Source of the DNA: Polytrichum commune
Lineage: Eukaryota > Streptophyta > Polytrichopsida > Polytrichales > Polytrichaceae
Direction: 5' to 3'
Assembly: GCA_950295325.1 (NCBI GenBank)
Contig: OX485805.1
Location: 37,063,501-37,127,500 of the forward strand
DNA: 64,000 nucleotides
Shown: piece by piece, positions 1 through 10,851 of the stretch
Numbering within the stretch: the stretch's first letter is position 1
Layout of the letters: each line of letters opens with the position of its first letter
Notes under the pieces: model-generated
Database searches by the model: none
The model's input: only the letters and a program-made list of their open reading frames with translations
Told to the model about the DNA's origin: nothing
Translations under genes and position numbers: made by a program

Positions 1-1599
1 GTCCCATGGGTCCCACTCTTGTATACATTTTTTTTTTTTTGCATTGTGAAGCATTACTACCTATTGCCGGCCATGGGGGAGCACCCACCCGCCCTAGACT
101 AAGTTAGGTCTCATGATTTCACGCATCGTCACTTTTGCTTATCCCACGAGTCCCGAGGTTCAACCCTTGTACATTCTTTGAATGCTATCTATCTTTCTTG
201 TGAGCTTCGTATAAAAAGGCTCAATCTAACTTATAAGTCACCACCCTCACATCCATAATCGTCCATGGCCACACAACAACCAATGGGGAGGAATGTGAGC
301 CATTTCAACCACTACTTAGGCGTCCCTACGTCATTGAATTGCTTCACGTCCTTCTTCCACTATCATTGATATATCTTCTTATTAATATGCTACTTTGATG
401 AGTTGTCTAAAGTTTGATTTTGAATTGGTGATTTGTAAAACTGAACCGGTTCATTTGTAACTACATTGCTTATTCGATTTAATGTGATGTAAAATACATG
501 ATAATAACAAAGTCTTGTAAGATGTCTCATGTAGCAACATGTGTTCTAATGTCACCTTCTCTAGTCACCACCTGTAGATTGCAAGGTGATTTAGTGTCCA
601 AGGGGATTTGAGGGCATAATTGGTCAAAATCCTAGTGTTTCCAAGTCCAACCGGTTACATGTTGTGATCTTTCAATTTTTCTTCATTAATTTGAGGTATG
701 TTCCACAAATTCCTCCAGAGTGGTCAATAAATTTTCAGAAGTCTTTAACTTCAACCGGTTATTCCTCAATCTCAACCACTTCATTTGTAACTAGCGGTCG
801 GTTCTCCCTGTTATTTGTGTGAGCCACACTAAATCAAATTTACAATATAGCTTCATGATCTCCCCATTCATTGTCACACAAGGAGGAAACCTTCAACCTA
901 AAGTGGGAACAATATGAGGTAGATGGCTCTCAAATGCACCCCTCCCCCCCCCCCAGTCGACTAGCACACTTCTCCTAGCATACGAAACAACCAATTAGTA
1001 CAAGATGGTTAGCAAATCCAAATCGAGGCCATAGCCACTTGCCTCGTCATTCTTGGAGCTCATCTGAATGCACTATCAAAGTGAAGATTCTTGTGCTCAT
1101 TATATGGTCATATGTGTCCCTCCCCCTCCCCCCTCCCTCCCATTACGTTGATTATTGAACCTAGAATCGTTATTCACATTTTGAGCACACGATCTCATTT
1201 TTTTGAGCATGTGTCTTTTTGACATTCTTCTCGGAGCCACACCAGAACAAAGACTACTCAGAAGTAGGTGTCCGATTAAGATAAGCAACCAAATTAGGCA
1301 TGTCTACCTTTACTACATCATTTATTGTATTGTTTCGCGAAGTTTTTACCTTGGTTCTTGTTGCCAACTTCTAGGTCTGCCATTTCCTCCAAACCTTGAA
1401 ACTTTGTAAAGAAATTCGGAGACTTTGGAATTGCCTTGAAGAGGGAGCGACTAGGGAATAGCGAGCACGAATTGTTCACGATGTGCAAGACTTGTTTAAT
1501 TAGTTCAGTCTTATCGACATGCGGACCAAGCGATCGAGCAATTTGTTTTGTTTTGTGGACTTCGCAAAGGAAAAAAAATTGCAAATGCTGGGGGAAAAA
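1..1599. other. Intergenic DNA, no gene recognised
   Basis: AT-rich plant spacer. I see short low-complexity runs, including a C-run near 944-954 and a C/T-rich stretch near 1117-1140. All frames are short and none resembles a known family. Confidence 0.6.
1595..1599 (-). terminator. RNA polymerase III T-run terminator
   Basis: Five A on the plus strand, so TTTTT on the minus strand, directly follow the discriminator base of the tRNA-Pro gene. This is the standard pol III stop signal. Confidence 0.8.
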
Positions 1600-1671
1600 G
1601 GGGCACTGCGAGAATCGAACTCGCGACCTCTCGCACCCAAAGCGAGAATCATACCACTAGACCAAGTGCCC
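1600..1671 (-). tRNA. tRNA-Pro (anticodon TGG)
   Basis: Read on the minus strand, this 72-nt segment folds as a complete tRNA. The acceptor stem is seven perfect pairs (GGGCACT with AGTGCCC). The anticodon arm has a five-pair stem CTCGC/GCGAG around loop TTTGGGT, which places anticodon TGG (Pro, CCA codons) at 1637-1639. The T arm carries the GTTCGATTC core that doubles as the B box. There is no intron and no encoded CCA, as expected for a nuclear gene. The unpaired discriminator base is C at 1600. The sequence looks functional, with no mismatches in the stems I checked. Confidence 0.95.
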
Positions 1672-3133
1672 GATGCTCAAGACATGGTGGAAGGGGTATG
1701 ATTGGAGACCCTGACAAGATAAACTTCGTTGTTTGTGCGGAACTTGAACCTACAACGAGCCCTTAGTTGAATTAGGGTTTTAGAACGGTTTGCGAATTCA
1801 ATGCTCATGCTTGTTGGAAAAGGTGCAACTAACTTAAATGGTGGGTTGGCACAAGGGGTCCAATCACAATGCCTAAGAAACTACCGGGTCCAAGCCTTTG
1901 AAATAGACCTACGTTTGAACCCGAGATGGGAACGTGACCTTGAACTTTCACATTGGTTTCCCACACTAGGATAGGCTTTCGCTCGAGCGAGGACAAAGGA
2001 AATTGCCCAAGAGTAAGGTGCCATATAAGCGCCATCACATGTTTTGGACTCGGATTGTAGCCATGAGCTCGTTAGGTTTGATTTTCAGCTCTCGACCAAC
2101 ACAAACGCTTGATTTGAACTTTCTTTGGTTTTAGACTAGGCCTAAACGTTAACTTCTCCTAATGAAATGTCCCAAGTGTCCACTCACCCAACAATCAAGA
2201 TGTTGAGGTCTTGAAAGGCCATAGAGTGGAGGATTCAACTATCACCCGTGCCGCTTCTCAACTTCAAACATATTACTCAAAGAAAATCATTGCTCCTTCC
2301 ACATCTTGTTTGCAATTGCACATCATGTAGATTGTCATTCCAAGTTCAGAAATCAAAGTTGAGATGCAAAAAATGACCCCCCCCCCCAAAAAAAAAATGA
2401 TGAGTGATCACCTATATACACCCTTCTAATTATGAAAATTCTCGAACAGAGAATAATGTCTATATTACGAGCACATAATGCAATTTCTCGTACTACATGT
2501 CATTTTGATGTCCGCTCTTAAGTACAAGCCTTTTCACATAACTAACCACTCAAATGTAGGGTGCCCAACTACGTAGGGCTTTCGACGAGGTCCAAGGAAG
2601 AGGGTCAAACAAAACGGAGCAATCCTACTCACCAAGAGGTGTGCATTGGACCAAAGGCCTTTAGGTTAGGGTCCCAAATCAAGAAAAGGCAAAGTGAGAT
2701 GTCTCGTACATGTCATCATTTGGAGGGAGCCACTAATGATCTGAACCAAGAAATGAAGCTCAAAAGGAATTTGACATGTGTTGGAGAACCATTTTGGAAG
2801 ATTTGGGCGAACCAACCCATACACTTGTTTCCTTGTTGGATGCCTAAACCCTTGCCTCCAAGAAACGAGTGTACAGGTTGTTTCGTCCCAACTATTTTGG
2901 AAGGTAGGGTCCAAGGTAGGGTCTGATTCAAGAGTTCAATTTTACCTCAAATTGCTTCAAATGGGTCCCTATGTTCTTGGAATGTGGGACCCATCTAAAG
3001 CACCCCTTAGAAAAATGACCACGTAATGAGGCCCATCATAGTGTACCTCCCCCTAGCTCTTCAAAAACGACCATCTCCAGACTCCTGCTGCAAGCAACAT
3101 AAGTAACTGACAAACACGAAACGGATTCCCTGA

Positions 3134-3136
<3 letters not shown>
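1672..3136. other. Intergenic DNA, no gene recognised
   Basis: No coding exon or RNA gene was recognised. A mixed C-run/A-run lies near 2380-2397. The frames at 2561-2926 and on the opposite strand overlap each other and resemble no family. Confidence 0.5.

Positions 3137-3176
<40 letters not shown>
3137..3176. repeat. (GA)20 microsatellite
   Basis: Forty bases of uninterrupted GA dinucleotide, about 2 kb upstream of the NAGS start codon. GA/CT tracts are common near plant transcription starts, so it may belong to the NAGS promoter, but that is inference. Confidence 0.95.
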
Positions 3177-3178
<2 letters not shown>

Positions 3179-3296
3179 TGGTATAAAACGGACTTGTACT
3201 ATCGTAATACCTAATAACTGAAAAACTAAGGAAGCATTGGGAGAGAAAATGCAAGAATAGTCTTTATAGGGAGATGTCAGAGTCAGCCGCCACTTG

Positions 3297-3640
3297 CTTC
3301 CTCTCTACCAAACTACCTACGTCACCTCCTCTCTCTACTCTCTCTCCTCTCTCCTCTCTCTACGCTCTCTCTCCTCTCCTCTCTCCCCACTCTAGCCTTT
3401 CTTTCTTTCTTTCTTCTCCACCTTGGGGCACATGCTCTCTCTACACCCTCTCTAGAGTTTCTTTGTTCCTTTGTCTCTTCACTAAGTTATTCTCTCCACC
3501 TTCTCTCTCCTCTCACTAGACACTCTTTCTTCCTTTGTCTCTTCACTAAGTTATCCTCTCCACCTTCTCTCTCCTCTATCTAGACACACTTTCTTTTTTC
3601 TTTCTGTCTTTCTTTCTCTCGTCGCTGTTCTCGCCACCTT
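3297..3640 (+). promoter_or_regulatory. CT-rich tract, probable NAGS promoter or 5' leader
   Basis: About 340 bases dominated by C and T on the plus strand, with repeated CTCTCT and TTTCTTTC blocks. Polypyrimidine stretches of this type are typical of plant core promoters and 5'-UTRs. It lies 1.6-1.9 kb upstream of the NAGS ATG on the same strand, so the transcript probably begins here or shortly after and contains a long leader or a leader intron. I cannot fix the start site. Confidence 0.4.
3461..3588 (+). repeat. Two tandem 64-bp units in the CT-rich tract
   Basis: Units 3461-3524 and 3525-3588 are nearly identical. Each contains CTTCACTAAGTTAT followed by a CTCTCCACCTTCTCTCTCC block and a CTAGACAC end. 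A third unit starts at 3589 but diverges after about ten bases. Confidence 0.85.
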
Positions 3641-4375
3641 CTTGAGGCATTCCTTTTCGCTCTGCCCGCCGCGTCCGTTGCCACCCACCAATTCAACAGT
3701 TCCATCCCCTAATTCGCCGTGGCACGCCCTCAGAGAGAGAGAGAGAGCGAGCTCTGCAAAGGGGTTTAAGCTGCCACTGTCACTTGGCATTAAGGTAGGA
3801 TTTCCGTTTGTGGGCCTCAAACTCCGCAATCTGACTGGGATAGATAGCTCCTCACTTGAGAGTGGTATATTAAGTGGTTACCATATCTTAGCAGCTTCGA
3901 AGTGGAGTGTTGAGTTTCGTTAGTTCGGGAAGGGGTTGAGGGAGAGGGTGACGGAGTGAAGTTCAAGCTCCGCAGTGTGTGTAATGAGCTTCTGAGGAAT
4001 TGAGCAGGATATAAGGTCGGTACATAATCTAAAGGCTAAAAGTCCCCTCTTAGCTCAAGGAGAACGTTGCGAATTCGTGGTTGCTAAGGGGCGACCCAGG
4101 TTTGGGTTTGGTACGAGGGAGGGTGGCCTTTTGGTGGCGCTCTTATTTTAGTAGCCAATTGCTCGGGTGTCACTCTGTCTCTTTCTCGTTTTTGGTTGCG
4201 TAATTTGGGGGTTAAATGGTGGTTACTCAAGCGACTCAAGAGAGCGATTGCCAGGGACGTGGGGAGGGTAGAATTTGAGTTGGTTGAGCGTGTTGTTCGT
4301 TTCTTTGAATTGTGTGTGTCGTAAGAGGGAGGAGAGTCGGGCGAGGAAGGTGGGAGAGTTTGGGTTTTCCATGAC

Positions 4376-4975
4376 TTTAGGGCGGTTGGGATTATTGAGC
4401 TCTTGAGTGGGTGAAGTTCTCGTGTGATTGGGTCAGAGGAGGGCCGGTGCAGGAATTTCACCAGCTCTGTGAGGAGGTCTGGACATTTGAGCCATCAGTT
4501 TCAAGCAGTTGGAATATTGAGCTCTTGAGTGAGGGGGGGTGAATTTGAGTGTGATTGGGTTAAGAGGAGGCAGGTGTAGTAGGAGTTTTACGTGGTCTGT
4601 GTGGTTTCGACATTTTATCTTGATCTTGTGGGCTTGGAGCCGGGCTTCCATAATTTTAAGCAGTTGGGATATTGAGCTCTTGAGTAGTTGGTGATGTTTT
4701 AGTGTAGGGATTTTACCTGACTGGGCTTGGAGCCGGGTTTCTATCAGCTTGAGGCGATTAGGACATTGAACACTTGAGTGGGTGAGGTTTCGGTGTGATT
4801 GGGTTAGAGTAGGCAGGTGGAGGAATTTTACCTTTTTCTGTAAGGTCTAGACAGTTGAGTGTGTGGGGCTTGGCGACATCAGATTGAGGCGCTTGGGATA
4901 CTGACCTCTTGATTGAGTAGTGAAGTTTTAGTGTGATTGGGTTAGTAGGAACTTTCACCTGGTTTGAGCGTGTGG
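4376..4975 (+). repeat. Five degenerate ~95-155 bp tandem units upstream of NAGS
   Basis: Units begin near 4376, 4499, 4653, 4748 and 4882. Each opens with a GCRGTTGGGATATTGA-like motif, then CTCTTGAGTG, GTGTGATTGGGTTAGAG, usually AGGCAGGTG, and an AATTTTACC-like end. Units differ in length and carry many substitutions, so the array is old. It ends about 240 bp before the NAGS start codon, inside the presumed leader or leader intron. I recognise no coding potential. Confidence 0.75.
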
Positions 4976-5003
4976 AAAAGGCTTGGAGTAGTGGGGAGGT
5001 GCG

Positions 5004-5072
5004 ATGGAGAGCCATCTTGCTGCCATGATGATGGTGATGGTGATGGCGATGATGATACACCTAAAGCAGTAA
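5004..5072 (+). other. Methionine-rich upstream ORF before NAGS
   Basis: An ATG at 5004 opens a 22-codon frame ending at TAA 5070-5072. Eight of the 22 residues are Met because of an ATG/GTG run at 5025-5054. It lies 145 bp before the NAGS ATG, in the same frame but separated by stops. A consensus donor (GTAAGT, 5149-5154) lies between the two, so this segment could be a separate leader exon or could be spliced out. If it is in the mRNA, it would be a uORF able to dampen NAGS translation. That role is inference. Confidence 0.35.
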
Positions 5073-5216
5073 CACCTGGAGCATCTGCTGGCATGGTTGC
5101 GCCACAGTTTCCGAATCACCCACATTCTACCTGAACCCACCCCAGCGGGTAAGTAACCTCGCACTCGGAGCGCAGCGCACCGAGTTCCGAGATCGCCATA
5201 CCCGAGGGGTAGGTAC

Positions 5217-8200
5217 ATGGCAATTGCGGGACCGCACGTGAGCTCCAGCCAACTCAACAGCACACATCTTGAAGCGGTTGTCGATCGCCCCTTCGTAGGG
5301 CTACGTCGCCACGATGGCTCCCATAGCTCAAATCCTTGGTCCTTGAATCCTCGCACAAACACAAACATAAACACCTCCCTCTTGTCTCCCAAGCAAGCGA
5401 GATGGTGGTCAGCCAGCATCTCGAAAGAGCCCCTTGGGAACTCCAAAGCGTCTCCGGTGCCTCAGCTAGGGCGCCACCGTGGGCTGACTCGGTGCCATTG
5501 CTGGTCGAGCCAAGGTCGGTGGGGTGATTCTTCAGAGGAGAACAAGAACAGGAATGGTTCCACAAATGGCTCCACAAATGGGGCTTCAAACGGGGCGACA
5601 AATGGTGCTTCAAATGGGGCTGGTAATGGTGCACCGAATGGTGTTCCGAATGGGAGTCCCACCACCAATAACTTGCCATATGTGAACTGGTTCCGGGAGG
5701 CATGGCCTTACATTCAAGGCCACCGGGGGAGCACATTCGTGATCGTCATTCCTGGTGAGGTGGTGGAGAATCGGGCAATGATCGACAGCATTCTTCAGGT
5801 ATTGCCCTCAAAATTGCCCGGACAACAACATTATTAAGTCATCACCAGGCTCGATTTAGGACATCTGAAATTGCCACTGAAAGTCAAAGCGCATCCATCC
5901 ACTTGAGGGTTGCGCTTGGGTTGCGGGTCTCAATGTACACTCAAACACATCCATTGGGAACCTCGAAACAAGAGTGGCTTTCCTGACTTATGTGAGATTT
6001 CTTGGGATTAGGTAACCCATTCTCAGAAGAGACATCTTAAAATCGTTCCGTCAGTTTTCAGTTGAAGGTTTGGGGATTGGTATATTCCTGATCCAAGTCC
6101 AGTGAACGAAATACCTTGTAGATTCCTTCCAGTTGCATCATAGTGTCCTGATGGGTTTTTTTATAGTGAGGATCAAACACTCAGTTATATATGTACTGGA
6201 ATTTTAGTCCTTTTAGTCTTTTGGGACCAACTTAGTTTCTGTCTCCGTTAGGTTAGTACTTCCCACCTCGTTGACGTGAAGAGTTGAGTTGAGGTGAGTT
6301 GAAGTTTCATACCAGATTTTCTTGCTGCAGTGCAAATATTTTCTGACTGGAAAATGTTTGCCACGGAAGCTAGTTGTCTGGCGTGGTTCAGCCATGCTCA
6401 TTTTGCAGCCAATGTGAGGAGCAGCTGCTTATTAGATGAGTATTGGTTGTTTTAATGCTTTTACTGATAGTTCACCTTCGTTCTCTATGCTTCAGCTTAG
6501 ACTGAGGGGGAGTGATCTCAAATTGGGTCTTCTGCGCTTGAGGTCGATCATAATGTTGCCTCAGGAAAGTTCAACACGTTACCCATATGGTATTGCAGGA
6601 TATAGCATTACTTCATGGTCTTGGGATCAAGTTGGTTATAGTCCCTGGCACGCACATTCAGATTGATAAGCTTCTACATGAGAGAGGTAGGCACTTGCTT
6701 TTCTTGCTGCCTGAATATGAATTCCTGTAGGGGCTAGACTACGGTCTTCTTGTTTGTTTGTGGTCAAATTTATTCATTGCTGCTGCAATGTTGCTAGTGT
6801 ATTACACGGTATTCAGAAGAAGAAAAAACGCATTTAGGTTTCAGGTGTTCATTGATAAGTTTTTAGGTGAAACTGCTGATGCAAAGTGGACAACAGGAGT
6901 TGTGATTTAAGGAGTAAATGGATGATGACAGGGTATGATCCACAGTATGTAGGAGCATATCGAATCACAGATGATCAAGCCCTGGAGGCGTCTATGGAAG
7001 CGGCTGGTAAGATCCGTGTTGACATTGAAGCCAAGCTCTCAAGGGGCCCTTCTATACCTATCCTGCGTCGTCATGGTTCGAATGACCGGCGTCACGACGT
7101 AAATGTGAGCATATCTAGCGGCAATTATGTATCTGCCAAGGTAATTCATTCTTAAACCACACTGTGAAACATGGTGCGACTATTGTAAACTTTTTGTGAG
7201 TGAGCAGAACTTGACCAGTTTGTTGTCAGAAGTTTATAATGTAGTTTCAATATTGTTTATTGAATTGAGCACACATTGTTTGCCAAGTAGAGGTGTAGGC
7301 CAGTAGGTTTAGGGCTGATGATCGGAGCTCCATCGTGTATGATCGATTATTTTTCTTCTCTGTAAAGTGCACACACACTGAATCGCAGAAACTTTCATCT
7401 GGTAGGCCCTGGTAGGCCCTGGTAGGGTGCAATCGGTGGTCTGTTTCGATATGGTCTAATGACGGTTCATGAGGTCTTCTGGCTCAGGCATGGTTGTCAG
7501 TTACTGAAGACTTGTAACTGGCGGATGATTGCTGGTCTTTGTGTGAATTGAGATGTCAGTTTTGGACTCCTGCTAAAGTCACGCAAAGGGTAAGGTAAGC
7601 ACAGGTTATGGTTGATATGTATAACTGGAGGGGCACTTGAAGTTTGCTCCAGCTCCATGACTGAACTATGCAGTCATGTTGGTGCAGCCAAGAGGTGTAG
7701 TGAATGGCGTTGATTTCTTGTCCACGGGGGAAGTGAAGAGAATTGATGTGACAAGAATCAAGGAGCGGCTAGACAGCAACTGCATTGTTATGCTCAGCAA
7801 TTTGGGCTATTCAGCGTCGGGAGAGGTACTTAATTGCAAGTAAGTGATGAGTCAAATTGATAAAATCATTTGCATGCACCTTAACATCTTGAGGGAGGGA
7901 ACCTTCATGCGGGTACATATGGGTCAGACAAAAGAAAGATCCCAACTGTTTGGAAGCATGGTTTTAGCGTAAGGTGCTTCTTGGTTCATCTTTTTTGATG
8001 CTGAAGTATAATATTCATGTGGGATTTGGATGGGTTTCAAGCAATGTAAGATTGCCTTTTGGCAAAATCACAAGAAACATCATTTATTCAAAGCCGAACC
8101 AAGAAGCACTCTACAGTAACTTATACCTTAGTATGCTTGTAATTTGATATTCTAACTACTTTAGTCAGCTGTATAACTTTCACAACTTATCTTGAAATTG

Positions 8201-10851
8201 TTGCCTGTGTATCTACGTGTGCAGCACTTACGAAGTGGCGACAGCTTGTGCCACAGCTCTCCAAGCTGACAAACTTTTATGTTTACTGGATGGTCCAGTA
8301 TGTGATGAGAACGACCGACTCATCAGGTTTATGACTTTGAATGAGGCAGATAAACTCATTCGCAAGCGGGCAAGCCAGAGCTACACTGCTGCAGATTATG
8401 TAAAAGCGGTTGCTGGCCCTGGGTATGTGAAAAGCCTAGGCCTTGACACCAGGGTTAATGGTATACATCATCTTGAACCAGTGTACACCTCGGACACTGA
8501 TGACTCTGAGCCCTACTTGGAAGATTTAAAAGGTTTAGATTCACACATCAGTCATGAAGTGTACCGTAGGCAGGATCTACAAATTATTCAGACAGCAGGG
8601 AAGCCAAGGGGCAGGCAGGGCTTTGCCATTGGTGGACATGAGCGACTGATTAGGACTCATGCATACCTATCTGAATTGACAGCAGCTGTCTACGTCTGCC
8701 GAGTAAGCCCCTACCTTGCTATGACTTGTGTGATGTTTGCATTTTTGTAATACTGTTAATTTATCATCTAGTTTACAAAGTAATCAATGGTAGTTATCAG
8801 AGTTAATTCTTAAAAATTTCTCAACTACTTATGTTTTGGTGGGGAGTTTCATCATTTTTGACGATTATAATGTTTAAGGAGTTTTTAAGTGGTACCAAAA
8901 CAGCCAATTTTGATTCAATGAAGGGGAGGCATTTGACTGTGGCCAAAGACAAATATATAAAAATGAATTTCATGGCAAACTTTTGAAGGCACCTAAAACA
9001 GTGCCTTCGAAAGTTTGACAAGGATCCCATTTTATGCAACCATCTCTTGGCCAAAGTCAAACACCTCCACTTCACCGCTTGAACACTCCTTAAACATTAT
9101 AAATTGTCAAAAGTGAAATGAAACTCCTATCAAGACACGAGTTCATGAGAGGCTTTAAGGATTACTTTTGTCATGGTTACTGTTAATTAAAGATGTGGTT
9201 TGCGTAATGAAATCTGGAGGGTTCCGATTGGATTATGTATGGTGCTTTCAACAGGATGGTGTGGAGGTTATTCAAGTGGAGATTATTCAAGTTTTCCCTT
9301 TTACTCTTTTTGCAGGGTGGTGTGGGGCGTGTGCACCTCTTGGATAGTAACATCCAGGGAGCATTGCTGCTGGAGCTTTATACTCGTGATGGAGTTGGGA
9401 CTATGGTCTCAAGGTGTGTTGGTGATTCCAGCTGTCTTCTATTATTATCCCAGATTGATTTTGTTGTGATGACAAGTTCTCTGAGGAGTGACACAGTTAT
9501 TTCAATTTTGCATGTTATGGCCACTCAAACTGACCATGATGTGCATCTTTTACCGACTGCTCAACTGTAGTTCTATATATATAGATATAGATATATCCTA
9601 GGTTTTGAAATAGAAGTATTCACGGAAAGTTAAAGTCTGATATTTTATGATTGGTCCAGTGACGTGTATGAAGGCACCCGATCGGCAAGAGCCAATGATG
9701 TGGCCAGCATAGAGCAGCTTCTGCGTCCCCTAGAAGAGAATGGCATTCTTATTCATCGTTCGCGCCAACAGGTTTGTCTAAGAGTGCTTTCTCTAAATGT
9801 GGTTCCTAGGATGTCTCATGTATTTAAGGTTGGTTATTGAAAAATAAATCCAAGAGCGGTCATAAGTATTTAAGATTGGTAATGCAGTATAAAATCTAGA
9901 GGGATGAAAGGAAAATTTGACTACTTTGGGAGTAGAGCTTTTGTAATCATTGAGGCAAAAGTGTTCCAGTAATAGGTTGTTAACTGATTCAAACCTGGAG
10001 TATAACATCTGAGTTGTTGGGGGTTTAGGGGTTTAGTTGTTTAGGGTTTAGATTTAACAATGTGGGGTTTTCTTCTTTCTTGCAGCTGCTGCAAGAATTG
10101 CATGCATACACTGTGGTTGAGAGGGATGGTTCCATAATAGCCTGCGCTGCACTATTTCCCTTTTTGGATGACAAGAGTGGAGAAGTTGCTGCTTTTGCCG
10201 TTTCTCCTGAATGCCGAGGGCATGGTCGTGGAGATAGCTTGCTTGGTAATTTCACACTTCTAAACTCTGACACTTATATGCCAACTTTCCACTAAATGTC
10301 TGACTCTTCACCAGGCAACCTGTTCAGTGTGGACAGAGACAGTTGTGGTAACTGTTTTGTTCAGTGGATTATAACTGGCATTTGTTGCAAATTACTAGAG
10401 GCCACAATAGTAGTAAATTGGGGTATCTTGTGAAAAGGTGGAACCACATTTTTTGGTGATGTGTGCACTCAATTTCTGATTGCTGCTCTTTTGTGCAGAT
10501 TACATGGAGAGAAAAGCAGTGAGCATGGGGCTAGAGAAGCTATTTCTTCTGACAACTCGTACAGCAGACTGGTGAGTAATGCTCTGGATCGTCAGTTTTC
10601 ACATTCTCACATTACGGTTCTTTGGTTTATTTTTGCTAGGAGGTTGTATCTAACATAGCTAATTATTAATCCGTCTTGGCAGGTTTGTGCAACGTGGATT
10701 CTCAAAATGCACTCTTGACGAGCTTCCAGTGGTAAGACAGGCCCGAGTCAACCTATCCCGAGGCGCGAAATATTACCTGAAACCGCTCCAGCAAGATTCG
10801 TTGGGGGCTGGTCCTTCAGAGCAATTTCAGCTTGTGAACCTGCCAAAGTGA
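5217..10851 (+). CDS. NAGS: N-acetylglutamate synthase, plastid (10 exons)
   Basis: Makes N-acetylglutamate from acetyl-CoA and glutamate, the first step of ornithine/arginine synthesis; plant forms are plastid enzymes. Exons: 5217-5798, 6599-6686, 6932-7140, 7688-7839, 8225-8702, 9316-9413, 9660-9771, 10086-10245, 10499-10571, 10683-10851; all junctions are in frame, giving 706 aa. Residues 1-110 are rich in Ser, Arg and His and look like a transit peptide. Residues 113-148 form an Asn-Gly repeat. From WFREAWPY (about 158) an amino-acid-kinase-like domain runs to about 530. The C-terminal GNAT domain (about 574-690) contains the acetyl-CoA loop CRGHGRGD near 616 and the conserved RTADWF. Arabidopsis homologues, from memory, are about 610 aa; the excess is mostly N-terminal. 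The ATG at 5217 is chosen because the frame has a stop at 5154. An upstream coding exon ending at 5148 cannot be fully excluded. Confidence 0.93.
5553..5660 (+). repeat. Nine 12-bp units encoding Asn-Gly-X-X
   Basis: Inside NAGS exon 1, nine in-frame 12-base units encode [32 protein letters not shown] and NGSP. The linker joins the presumed transit peptide to the kinase-like domain. The regular period and limited codon divergence indicate slippage or unequal exchange, so copy number is probably variable between individuals. Confidence 0.95.
8841..9129. mobile_element. ~290-bp foldback (MITE-like) in NAGS intron 5
   Basis: The two halves are inverted, imperfect complements over nearly the whole length. 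The outer arms share GGAGTTTCAT, TTTTGAC, TATAATGTTTAAGGAGT and AAG(T/C)GG. The inner arms meet at AAGGCACCTAAAACAG/TGCCTTCGAAAG near 8996. It lies wholly within intron 5 (8703-9315) and leaves the splice sites intact. I see no clear target-site duplication. Confidence 0.7.

Noticed and set aside
4376-4975. CRISPR-like array (repeated units with spacing)
   Set aside because: Units are long, degenerate, of unequal length and lie in a plant gene leader, so this is an ordinary minisatellite-like repeat.
5254-5736. 160-codon minus-strand frame opposite NAGS exon 1
   Set aside because: Antisense shadow of the NAGS first exon. The His-rich translation comes from the Asn-Gly repeat and GC content.
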